From: Guyanagaster necrorhizus
Taxonomy: Eukaryota; Basidiomycota; Agaricomycetes; Agaricales; Physalacriaceae
Length of the DNA: 64,000 bases
NCBI RefSeq assembly: GCF_019112545.1
Contig: NW_025064922.1
Coordinates: 103,050-167,049 of the forward strand
Reading direction: 5' to 3'
Made by a program: the position numbers and the translations under genes. Below, piece after piece: positions 33,315-43,444 of the stretch. The notes under the pieces are model-generated. The model worked only from the letters and a program-made list of their open reading frames with translations. It did no database searches and was not told where the DNA came from. Positions within the stretch are counted from its first letter, which is position 1. The number at the start of each line of letters is the position of its first letter.

Positions 33315-35538
33315 ATGTGTACTGATTATGGGATTGTTAGCTGTACCCCGCCCCTATACGCACTGGTTATTGGCATCGACAAATACCTTTCGAACGGGAT
33401 CCGAGATCTGAAGGGTGCAGTTGCCGATGCTGACGCAGTCAATACATTTTTGCAAGAGACTCTCCTCGTTCCAAAAGACCAAATCAAGAATCTTCGCAAC
33501 GAGGATGCCACGAGAGTTACTATCGAGACAGAGATTAAGAGGCTTGGGGATAATTCAGCAATCAAGAAGGAGGACCCGATTCTCATCTACTATGCAGGGC
33601 ACGGAGCCGAAGCGGATGCGCCGTCTGGATGGCCCAGCACCAACAAGAAAATACAAATGCTTCTTCCTTACGACTTTGACCCCAACGGGTCGACCGACTC
33701 CGAGCGAGGTCAAGGTCTATTGGATACGAAGCTCTCTCATCTTCTCGCAGACCTCGCTATGAAAAAGTCAGATAACATTGTAAGATTTCTTTTTTTTCCT
33801 GTCACGTATGGTAACTGATTAGGTGCACCGACAGACTGTTATTCTTGATTGTTGTCACTCTGCTTCGGGCACGCGAACAGTCAACCATGATCCGACCTTC
33901 GCCGTACGGGGGATCGAGCTCCCAGAGACTTATACTATCCCTCGAGGCCTCTTCCATCATGACATTTCGCATTACAAGTCTCGGTCGAGTTCCACTGCAC
34001 AGGGATTCGAGAGGACAGGTCTATCATCACACATGCTCCTTTCAGCATGTAAGCAGGGGCAAGAAGCCAGAGAGGCAGATGGACATGGCGCCTTTACTTC
34101 AGCGTTGTTGAGTTTGCTGAAGAAAAGCGGCGTCGACAAGCTTACTTACAAAGACGTAATAACCCATCTACCCGATCTTCCCGCGTAGGCCTACTTTTGT
34201 GTGCTAGTCTGCTAACGCTTATTCGTCTCTTCCAGACAGAATCCGCAGTGCGAAGGTGTCAACCAATTCCGACGCCTTTTCAATTCCAAAGTAGCCAGCC
34301 CGCAACACAAACTATATGACATCCGCGTATCCCACTGCGGCCGGTACGTTTTGAAAGCTGGCTCGGTCCATGGGATCACAAAGAACGCCGAGTTCGCCGT
34401 GTTCGCTGACAGAAACATGGTATCTGAGCTTGGAACTATCGTTGCTTCAAGGATCACCGCTTTCACCACCACATGCGATTTCCACCCCCGGGGCAATGAA
34501 ACTCCCTTCTTCCTAGCTCATCCAGGATTTGCCTTGCAGACTCGAGTCGGCGAGGGACATGATGTTCGCCTTTTCATAGAGCCGGTCCGAAAGTTATTCA
34601 GTGTCTTGAAGCAGATAGGCGAGGAGATGCAAAATGGCGAAGCACGACAGAGGAGATTGCATTTGGTGGAGAGCCGAAACGATCATCCCGATCTAGCGGT
34701 TTCTGCGCATGGTGATGTTGTCCATTTCGAGATCATGGACAAGCTCTGTCGACAACATGGGCTAACACGCATGCCATTCAAAGTCAAAATCGATGATCCA
34801 GACACTATCCACCGCATTCTTCAACGCTCTGCTCATTTTTACTGGCACCTTCACCAGTCTAGCCAAGGAAGTCCCCTCGCCGGAAAGGTCACACTCGAGT
34901 GTATGAAGTTGCAAGAAACCAGAGACTTCATCCGCGGCTCCGACAAGGTTTTGATGCCTGACCCCCATGGCCATAATTTGAACATCGGAGGTGTGATTGT
35001 AGTCAATGTCGATGAGAAAGCAATGTATGGATTCAAGATCACCAATACCACATCGGTCTGTCTTTATGTTTCGATGTTCTATTTTGATGTCAGTGATTTG
35101 AAAATCGGTACGTTGTCCTACTGATCCTCACTGCGCGCCCGACTAACCAGATCATTTGCCTTTTCAGTTCCGTACTATCAACCGGGAAGTGCAAAAGACG
35201 GCGCCGTTGATGTTTCTCTTCCTCCTGGAGAATCGTCGACCATCGGCTACGGCGCGAGTGGGACGGTTCCGCATACGTACACACTAAAGAAGGGACAAGA
35301 TGTTGATGTTGGCTTCTTGAAGCTCTTCTTCTCAACGGAGTACAAGGACTTGTCGGGCATTACCCAAAGCTCGCCTTTCGGTGACAGTCGCAAGAGCGAT
35401 CCAGTTCCGGAGAAGAAGAGGTATGTAGGGGACACAATGTGTATTGCAGTTGTCCAGAAACATGGAGAGGGTCCCTCACGATGCCGGGACAGGGGTTGGG
35501 ATCATCATCACCATCATCATCATCATCATTTTACATAG
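33315..35538 (+). CDS. Caspase-domain (peptidase C14) protein, copy 2
   Basis: Exons 33315-33779, 33835-34184, 34236-35107 and 35168-35538. Layout is the same as copy 1: YALVIGIDKYLSNGIRDLKG, catalytic His in YYAGHGAEADAPSGWP, catalytic Cys in TVILDCCHSASGT, LLSACKQGQEARE, then the long C-terminal region. Both catalytic residues are present. It is identical to copy 1 for the first ~26 codons and the whole 5' flank. From there it drifts apart, and the 33.6-34.1 kb stretch (IQMLLPYDFDPNGSTDSERG versus IQMLVPHDFNPNASTDFEQG) is visibly different. The C-terminus ends with nine histidines from a CAT microsatellite and FT, where copy 1 ends RAGPVTGS. Divergent orientation gives both genes the same promoter sequence. 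Confidence 0.86.
35501..35529 (+). repeat. CAT microsatellite encoding a C-terminal His tract
   Basis: ATC/CAT trinucleotide run read in frame as nine consecutive histidines at the end of caspase copy 2. It is absent from copy 1. Confidence 0.8.
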
Positions 35539-35908
35539 CCTGGTCTGCTGTAGAAACGGCCGTGGCATACAAGTACAATTTCCGGGGTGCGACAATCAAC
35601 GGTGATGCTCGCGTAGGTTATTTCTATTGCTTTAGATTTTTCAGTGTTTGATACTACTGAGTCTACATGCACCATGGCCAGGTAGTCATGCTATCGTTAC
35701 AACTGTTATGAACAAATAGACGAGTATAGTTCGTATTCTTAGTTTCGTACATAGCCTTCCACGAGCTTACTTTCTAGCCTTCATGATCAATGATCATAAT
35801 GATCGATCTTCCAGCTTAGCTTCCTCATTGTTTAGCTTGGTTATATAGAATCAGAGTGTGAAGATATATGCAAGGTGAAAGGCCAATGGCACTCTTCTAC
35901 CATACATT
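35539..35908. other. Transition from genic DNA to transposon block
   Basis: No gene. CpG-containing sequence gives way here to CpG-poor, AT-rich sequence that continues to the end of the window, except for 49460-57530. Confidence 0.6.
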
Positions 35909-38009
35909 TGTTGGAGGATATCCATATGTTTCATCTTATCTTACTTTTCAATCACTTGTTCTATTTACCTTATATATACTTACACCTCCTGTTGTTTCCT
36001 GATCACCTATATAGTCCAGCCGTTCCTACCTGTATGCCTCAGTCACTTCACCCATGTTGTGCCCAACTGAGATACTCATATACATTCTTCTGTCAATAGG
36101 TTATGAGGCCCCATTGCCTATAACTACTCAGTCAAGAAGAATACACAATGGAATTTCAACTCAACTTACCACTTGAATTTATCCCATACCACTACTCTCA
36201 CCACTTTACACCACACCCCTAAATGATGTCATCAATGTCAGAAGTCACTATTCTCTCTGACACAAGTAGCTATTTCAATGAGAAGAACTACACCTCATAG
36301 AAACTCCAACTTACTGAGTTACTGAAGGAAGAAGACCTATGGGGATACATTGTAGAAACTACTGTCTGTCCTGCCATCCCTGCCACCACTACCACAGCTA
36401 TGGCTACTACCACACCTCTCCCACCAGACCCTACTCCCATATACTCACCCTCTCCCTCATATGATGAGTGGGTTTTTCATGACCAGCTCACTCACTTGAA
36501 CATTGTCCTCAACATTCTCAACCCCATTGGTCTAAAAGTCAAGATTGATGAAATGGCAAAGAAATGCTGAGACTCTATTGCTGTGGAACATGCAAAGAAA
36601 ACAGATATGGCCCTTTCCAAGGCTGAGATATCACTGAATGCAGTGAAGTTTGACAGGAACAGTGACATCAATATTCATGTCACTGATTTGCACACAAAAT
36701 GATGAGCTGTAAATGATCTTTGAACTACAGCATTGAGTGATCAAGAGTTTAAGAGAATAATTATTCACTCAATAATCCTGACTGATCACTGGATGCCTAT
36801 TCTCCCAAGTTTATATGGCATGTCAACATCCTCTGATGTGATTTTCCACCTCCAAACTCATGCCATCATGCTTCATGCAGTGGATAAAGGTCCTGCCAAC
36901 TCTCAAGCACTTGTGGCTGGAGTCAGAATCTCTGTCATGGTATGCAGATGGCACAACTCAGATTGCAAGGTCTGTGATAAGACTAGGCACACCACTGAGA
37001 ATTATTATTGTCCAGGAGGGGGAAAAGAGGGTCAATTCCCTGCCAACTTTGGCTGACCTCACCATGCAAACCAGGCAATCTCAAACACCACAGCTGATAC
37101 TATGAGGAATTTTGTACTTGCTGTACATGCTATTACAGTGGAAGTCAATTGTAATGATAATAGCATTGTAATTGAGGATAGCAGCACTAGCAAGAGGATA
37201 TACAAGTGGAATGGTACCTGTTCCTTCTGATGCTGGGATAAAACAGAGAGCAGCACTATGTTAATGTTAAAGATTAAAGAAGAGACAGATCTCAAAATGC
37301 CTCCTCTCACTGATGTTGATGACTCTGATGATGAAGACATTGCTGAAGATAATAAGATACCTTCTGTTGAGAGTATAGACACCAGCAAGGCCAACATTGA
37401 GGATGTAGAACACTTTACATGCAAGGCTGATCCTGCTACAACAGCCTTCATCACAACTACATTTAAGAGCCATACTCCAGCCATCACTCTAACCTTCATG
37501 GATTCTGATGTAAGCAACTACTTCTTCAGGAATCATAATGACTTCACAGAGTACATGCCAGTAGCCCTCTATATTAGCTTATCTGCAGTTGAGAGAAAGG
37601 AAACATTTGAGATCTTGGGCTAGAGCATAGCAACAAAGGTCTTCAGACTGAATAAAAGAGATGTTAAGCTCATCTTTAAAAATGCCTTGCATTCACCTTC
37701 ACTCACTGTGAATCTCATCTCTGTAAGCACCTTAGACAAGGCTGAGTTGTTGACTGTTCTCTGATGGCTGTGCAGTTGTTCAGGATAAGTCTGATAAAGA
37801 GATTTTTGCTGAGCAAGGCTCAGATGACATATATGTGCTAGATACTGCATTCAGCCTCTAAGCTATGGCATCCTGCTCATCTCCCACTTTGCTGAGTATC
37901 TGGCATCATTGTTTTGTTCACATGAGCTCTGTAAAAATCAAGGAGATAACATTAAAGAAGCTGGTGGATGGCTTGAAAATTACCTCAAAGCCTATCCAGA
38001 GACACTGTG
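35909..38009 (+). mobile_element. Truncated, decayed Ty1/copia retrotransposon
   Basis: A probable 5' LTR of 190 bp (TGTTGG.. to 36098) is followed by GGTTATGAGGCCC, similar to the sequence after the other copia's 5' LTR (GGTTATGGGCCC). Gag pieces with stops follow (36290-37060), including EKNYTS, and SLYGMSTSSDVIFHLQTHAI. A zinc knuckle follows (CKVCDKTRHTTENYYCPGGG-KEGQFPANFG), then a protease-like region (37400-37620, LTFMDSDVSNYFFRNHNDFT; the catalytic Asp-Ser-Gly is changed to Asp-Ser-Asp), then the start of the pre-integrase domain. It stops at 38009 where gypsy A begins. The rest (integrase, RT) is not in the window. Confidence 0.75.
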
Positions 38010-38296
38010 TGTTATGATTTTATCTTTATTCTATTTTTTTTCTACCATTAATCCCTATCTATGCTTAGTCAAAGTGCCTAGACAAGCACTCAAGACTATG
38101 AGACCAAGCTTAGTCATCACAACTAGGCCAAGTCCATCATTGTCTTTCAATGCAACAGCATTGCTTAATAATACACAATCAGTCTTTTATGTGCAGTAGT
38201 GATGCCCAAAGACAAAGAGCACAAAAGATATGACAACACACAATAGGTAGCTATATTATTAGTTATAACTTGTACAGTATTTAAGGAGACTCACTC
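38010..38296 (+). mobile_element. Gypsy A 5' LTR, first segment
   Basis: TGTTATGATTT.. aligns with the start of the gypsy C LTR (TGTTACGATTT..), with most CpGs converted. It breaks at 38296 where the copia element inserted and continues at 42807-42857 and 43314-43444, for a total of about 470 bp. Confidence 0.85.
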
Positions 38297-38504
38297 TGTT
38301 GTAAGTAGAGAGCAGAGTAATGTACAGAGAACTAGAATTAGCCTCTCAAGAGAGAAATGTTCTACTTAAATACATTTCGTATTACTTCGAGATCTTTCTA
38401 TGGAATACTAAATAAGTCCAGATCACAATTCAAGTCAGCTGCTGCTGACTAGCATCATATCTTTGAGTACATTCTCATACTCACTTGGAATTGCTATCCC
38501 AACA
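38297..38504 (-). repeat. 3' LTR of the complete copia element
   Basis: 208 bp. On the minus strand it is preceded by the purine tract GAGGAGGAG. Flanked outside by CACTC (38292-38296). Confidence 0.9.
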
Positions 38505-38787
38505 CTCCTCCTCAATTCTGAGTTCCTAGAATACCTGCAGATAGATACTCATGTAATGGTCTTGGTAGGCCTTTAGTGAATATATCTGCTAAGTTTTCCT
38601 CTGATGCACAGTGCTGAACTTTAACTTTGTTTGAAGCCATGTGCTCATGAATGAAGTGGTGCCATATATTTATATGCTTCGATCATGCATAGAATATAGG
38701 GTTCTTGGTGAATTTGATTGCTGATTGATTGTTGATGAAAATAGTCATCGCTTCATAAGGTGGTAATCCTAATTCAGTTAAGAGTGC

Positions 38788-39879
38788 TCATAGCCAAATT
38801 ACTTTCCAGATCGTGTGTGCAAGGGCCATATATTCTGCTTCCATAGTGGATAAGACTATAGTGGGCTGTTTTTTTGAACTCCAAGTAATAGCTCCCCCTG
38901 CATAGGTACAGACATAACCAGATGTTGATCTTCTATCTGTTCTGTCTTCTCCCCAGTCTGAGTCTGAATAAGGTATCAGCTCATCCATAGTCTCTCCATA
39001 TGTGATTCCAAAGTCTAGAGTTCCCTTCAGATAGTGAAAAACTCACTTCAAGGCTGTGATATGCTCAGCAGCCAGATTCTGCATGTACTTGCTTAATTTA
39101 GTGACAGTATGTGCAATGTCAGGCTGGGATCCATTGGCCACATACATTAGTGATCCAACACCAGTATAGTAATATTGCCTGGTGGCTGTGTCAATGCCTC
39201 ATGGGTCTTCTGTTGGAATTTTCTCTAGTCATACATTTGGGTCCATAAGCATTTTAACTGGTTTGCAGTCATTCATGCCCATTTGCTCAAGTACTTTGAG
39301 AATATATGCCTTCTGGGATAGAGTGATAGTGCTCTTGTCCCTATTTCTGTCTATCTTCATGCCTAATATATATTGAATCTCCCCCATGTCTGTGACATTT
39401 AGCTTCTTCTTAAGCTCTTCTTTTATTTTAGACATGATTTCATCATCTGGGGCAAGCAGTGTCATGTTATTGACATATACAGCTATGATTATAGGACCAG
39501 AACTCATTTGTCTGATGTACACACATTGATCACTGATCAATCTGATGTATCCAAGTCCCAAAAATGTAGCATTTAATTTGTCATTCTAAACTCAGCCAGA
39601 TTGCTTGAGTCTATACAATGTTAATTTGAGGTGTGCCACTTTTTCACTCTCATCATTTAAGTAAGCTCCAACAACATCCATTCCATGAATGATTAGGTTT
39701 CTTTGAGTGGCAATTGCCATGAGTAGGCAGAATGTGTCCAGCCTGACAATGAGTGCATATATCTCAAAGAAATCAATGCCAGGTACCTGTGAAAATTCTT
39801 TTGCAACAAGTCTGGCCTTATACCTAGTGATTTTCCTATCACCATCTCTTTTCAATCTGTAAGTCCACTTGCAATCCAC
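38788..39879 (-). pseudogene. Copia reverse transcriptase / RNase H remnant
   Basis: Fragments WTYRLKRDGDRKITRYKARL, VAKEFSQVPGIDF and HGMDVVGAYLNDE are typical of copia RT. The catalytic doublet reads VYVNNM instead of VYVDDM. RNase H (38788-38988) retains DSDWGED and STMEAEYMALAH. Several stops separate the parts. Confidence 0.85.
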
Positions 39880-40218
39880 AAGTGATCTGTCTTTGGGTAA
39901 TTCTTTCAGCTGCTATATGCCTAGAGAAGTCAATAGACTGTATTCTTTATTCATTGCTTTCTTCTAATGATGCCAGTCTGGCCTTGTTTTGGCTTCTTCA
40001 AGACTTAATGGCTCATCACTGAGGTTGTCTGCAGTTTTCCTAATGCATGCATAGTCTATTGCAACATTTATGGCTTCCAGAGATGATTCTTCTGAGGTAC
40101 ACTGTTGTTCCAATGTTTTCACAGCTCATACACTTAGATTATGAAGTGTTCAGTAACTCGGTTGGGTCTTTGATGTGATCTAGGCTGATTTGTCATGTGG
40201 CTTGATCACTTTCCCACA

Positions 40219-41262
40219 TCATATTGGGAAATTTGATTTGATCGATGACATATCAGAGGCTATTTCCTCTTTTGGTTCAGTATTTCCAGCATCCATGGAA
40301 TCGTCCAAAATGCCATCATTTCTATCTGGAGTCTGCTTGACTTTGCTTCCTGACTCTTTCTTGAGTGACAAAGGGTGGGAGACTATATAGTCAGTGTCTA
40401 TAGACTCTGTAGTGTTGCTTTCAGGGAATATAACATTTCTTGAGATCTGAATCTGCCTGGTTTGAGGGTTATAATATCTCCAGGCCCTGGATTTATCTGT
40501 AAGATCTGTGAAAATGAATTCCCTTGACTTTGGGTCTAGTTTTGACCTCTTGTTATCTTGTTGCAACACCCAGCACTTTACTCTGAATTCCTGGAGTGCC
40601 AAAATATCTGGTTTCATGCCCTGAAACACTTTTTCTGGAGTTAGATCATTCTTGATGGCTCTGGTTGATGATCAGTTCTTCAAATATGTGGCATATGCCA
40701 CTGTCACAGGCCATAGAAACTTTGGTAGGTGATGTTCTTCTAGTATGGTGTGTGCATGCTCCACGAGAGTCTGATTTATTCTCTCAGCAACTCTGTTTTG
40801 AGATGGGGAGTATGCTGCAGTCAATTCCAACTGTATGCCATTGTCCTGAAGGTATTCCTTTACCTCTTCATTGATATATTCCTTTCTATTGTCGATCCTC
40901 ATAAACTTCAGATCCTTCTCTTTGTAGACTTTGATGTATTTTTGATACTGCTGGATCTTCTTTCAAATTTCCATACCTTGCTTTGACTTCAAAAAATATA
41001 ATATTGTCCTTCAGGATTTCCCATCTGTGAAGCTTATGTAATACCTTTCACCATGGATACCCTGAGTTCAGGCCAGCCTCCATAGATCTGAAAATGTCAT
41101 TTTCCCTATTTCAGTATAGTCCTTTTCAGCTTCTTGTGAAAATAGCTTAGTATAGTGTTTGGCTTTTATGCAAGCTATGCAATCTGTCTGAGGCTTGGCT
41201 GACTCATCTATATCCATTCCCTTGACTATTTTCTTCCTAAATAGTCTCTTTACTGATTCCAT
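40219..41262 (-). pseudogene. Copia integrase remnant
   Basis: The HHCC-type region is HKTLGHLNMESVKRL.. with TDCIACIKAKHY (41150-41300). The core region has MRIDNRKEYINEEVKEYLQD and TAAYSPSQNRVAERINQTLV, and a C-terminal piece RAWRYYNPQTRQIQISRNVI carries the conserved GYxxxxKxYR-like strand. Broken by stops. Confidence 0.8.
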
Positions 41263-41973
41263 ATTTAAGTGACCTAATGTTTTATGCCACTCTTGCCATG
41301 ATTAGGCTGATTTCATAGCATGGGCCTGGGTTATTTCTGGAACAATAATGTCAAGGCTGTACAGCTTTGATATTTTATCTCCATGGCTGATTATCTTGCC
41401 ATGTGGTGAGATAATATCTATTCTGGACTCTTTGAATCTGAGTTCAAATCCAGCATCTGTAATGCATTCTATCGACATAAGATTAAATGGTGCATCAGAA
41501 CAGTGGATACACTCCTTTAGTGTGACTGGAGTGATCTTTTCTTCTTCAACCATTTTAATCTTGACAGTTCCCCTTCCCAAGCCTTTAGATTTGCCTACAC
41601 CAATGACTTCATGTCCTGGGATTTCAACATAGTCAGAAAAATATAATCTATTTTTGACTATATATCTGATGGTGCCAGAGTCCCCTAGCCATAATACTCC
41701 TGAGAGTGAAGTAAGTGCAATGTCTGTTGCATAAAATATATAGTCTTCTGAGTCTGAGTCTGATTTGGCAACATATGCCTGAGTCTGGCTCTTTCTCTTT
41801 CCCTTCTATAACTTTCCAGAATTCTTCTTCCTATTTGAGCAATTTGTTCTGATGTGACCAGTTTCCCCACATCCATAACATGTGACTTTTGAATTGGACT
41901 TCTTGCTATGTGCTGCAAGTGTCATGGTCCGATCAGAAGTCTTTTCCTTTAGTCAGATGTCTTTCTGAAGAAT

Positions 41974-42510
41974 TCAGAAAATCAACTTGTAAGAATCTTT
42001 CAAGTCAGCAGTATTCACTGATGAGATAAATGAATTCCATGATTCCAGGAGTGATGTAAGCAGTGTAATAGAGAAGTTCTCCTCCTCGACTTTCTGCTTA
42101 AGAGATGCCAGCTCCTCCTGATAGAACCTCAAAGTTCTAATATGCTCCTCTATGTTTCCTCCTTCTTCACACTGAGCTCTGAAGAATTTCCTTCTGACAA
42201 GGACAATTCTCATGGGTCCTCTGGACTCATACATATCTGTCAGAGCTTTCCAGGCTTCTGCTGAAGTCTTTGAACCAGCAATATATACCAGCAGGCCATC
42301 AGAAACCCATAATCTTATTGTTGAAAGAGCCTTCCTATTGCTCTTCTTCCAATCTGCCACCAGTGTCATGTCTGCCAGAGCCGGAATGCTTCCATCTGCA
42401 TAATCAATCAGTCCTAAATCAGTTAGAATATTAATCATCTTGATTTTCCACATCAGATAATTTTCTGGGCCCTTAAGAGGGTCAATTCTATACATGGACT
42501 GGCTATCCAT
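41974..42510 (-). pseudogene. Copia gag (UBN2-like) remnant
   Basis: A 178-codon open stretch: MYRIDPLKGPENYLMWKIKM, AWKALTDMYESRGPMRI, and FRAQCEEGGNIEEHIRTLRF. It matches the gag polypeptide of copia-type elements. The zinc knuckle lies downstream near 41870 in another open segment. Confidence 0.85.
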
Positions 42511-42593
42511 GTGGTTCTATATGTGTATGTAAAGTATAAAAGTATGCAAAGTGAGTAGCGATGTAAGTTTAGTTATGGCCAGGGCCCATAACC

Positions 42594-42801
42594 TGTTGTA
42601 AGTAGAGAGCAGAGTAATATACAGAAAATTAGAATTAGCCTCTCGAGAGAGAAATATTCTACTTAAATACATTTCATATTACTTTGAGATCTTTCTATGG
42701 GATACTAAATAAGTCCAGATCATGATTCAAGTCAGCTGCCACTGACTGGCATTGTATCTTCAAGTATGTTCTTGTACTCACTCAGGATTGCTATCCCAAC
42801 A
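42594..42801 (-). repeat. 5' LTR of the complete copia element
   Basis: 208 bp. On the minus strand the LTR end (TTACAACA) is followed at once by GGTTATGGGCCC, the likely primer-binding site. Flanked outside by CACCC (42802-42806). Confidence 0.9.
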
Positions 42802-42806
42802 CACCC

Positions 42807-42857
42807 TCACTAGTAATCTTCAGCTTTGAGCTAAAGTTTACTTTCACACTATTCTAT
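42807..42857 (+). mobile_element. Gypsy A 5' LTR, second segment (RNA start region)
   Basis: Contains the self-priming motif as AGCTTTGAGCTAA (one CpG changed relative to gypsy C). It lies between the copia insertion and the inverted solo LTR. Confidence 0.8.
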
Positions 42858-43308
42858 TGTTAGGTTCAAGTTGCACATGACTAGTAACATGTGATAAGTG
42901 ACCACTACCTTGTATTTGGGTATAACAATCAAGTTCACTGATACTGATGTGATGCAGTCAAGGCATTGGCAAGTCACTCAAGATAAAGTGATAAAAATAA
43001 ACTTTAGCTTAAAGCTGGGGTTTACCAGCAAGAGTGAGCCTTTTAAATACTATACAAGATTCTTCTAAATATACTACTGCTATTTGTGTATTGTCAAGTC
43101 TTTTGTGCCTATTATCCTTGGGTATCGATACTGTATATAAAAGAGCAGTTGTGCATCATCAGGCAATATTGTTGTGTCAAAAGACAATGACAGACTCAGC
43201 TAGTTGTGATGACTAAGCTCTGTCTCACAGTCTTAAGCACCTGTTCTAGCACTCTGACTAAGCATAAATAGGGGTTAATTAAGAAGAAGAATAGAAAAAA
43301 TTATAATA
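42858..43308 (-). mobile_element. Inverted solo LTR of a gypsy element
   Basis: 451 bp, reading on the minus strand from TATTATAATTTTTT (a mutated TGTTATGATTTTTT) to CTAACA. It is flanked by a perfect 5-bp duplication TCTAT (42853-42857 and 43309-43313). It contains AGCTTTAAGCTAA at the RNA-start position. It was inserted in antisense into the gypsy A LTR. Confidence 0.88.
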
Positions 43309-43313
43309 TCTAT

Positions 43314-43444
43314 ACTCAAACTGATTCTAAGGCCTTGTGACATACTAATCAGAATATGCATTAGTGGACTCTGTTGATCACCCAAAGTATGAGATGATGT
43401 CAGTTTATCATGTAGTTCTGCTCATATGATGCTGGGATCTAATA
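43314..43444 (+). mobile_element. Gypsy A 5' LTR, third segment
   Basis: U5 end of the LTR, ending CTAATA (CTAACA with a C-to-T change) and followed by the primer-binding site ATTAGCTTGAAGCT. Confidence 0.8.

Larger units (their letters stand above)
30930..33395. repeat. Right arm of ~2.45 kb near-perfect inverted repeat
   Basis: Mirror of 23995-26460 (sum of coordinates 57390), separated from it by a 4,469-bp spacer holding the UbiA gene. See the left arm for contents. Confidence 0.92.
38297..42801 (-). mobile_element. Complete but inactive Ty1/copia retrotransposon
   Basis: 4.5 kb with 208-bp LTRs at both ends and target duplication CACTC/CACCC (one C-to-T difference). Read on the minus strand it has copia order: gag (UBN2-type), zinc knuckle C-x2-C-x4-H-x4-C (CYGCGETGHIRTNC), protease, integrase (HKTLGHLNMESVKRLF; core piece AAYSPSQNRVAERINQTLVE), RT and RNase H (PYSDSDWGEDRTDRRSTSGY). 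Stops break the frame at many places. The RT catalytic YVDD is YVNN (near 39475), so it is enzymatically dead. It lies inside the 5' LTR of gypsy A. Confidence 0.9.
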
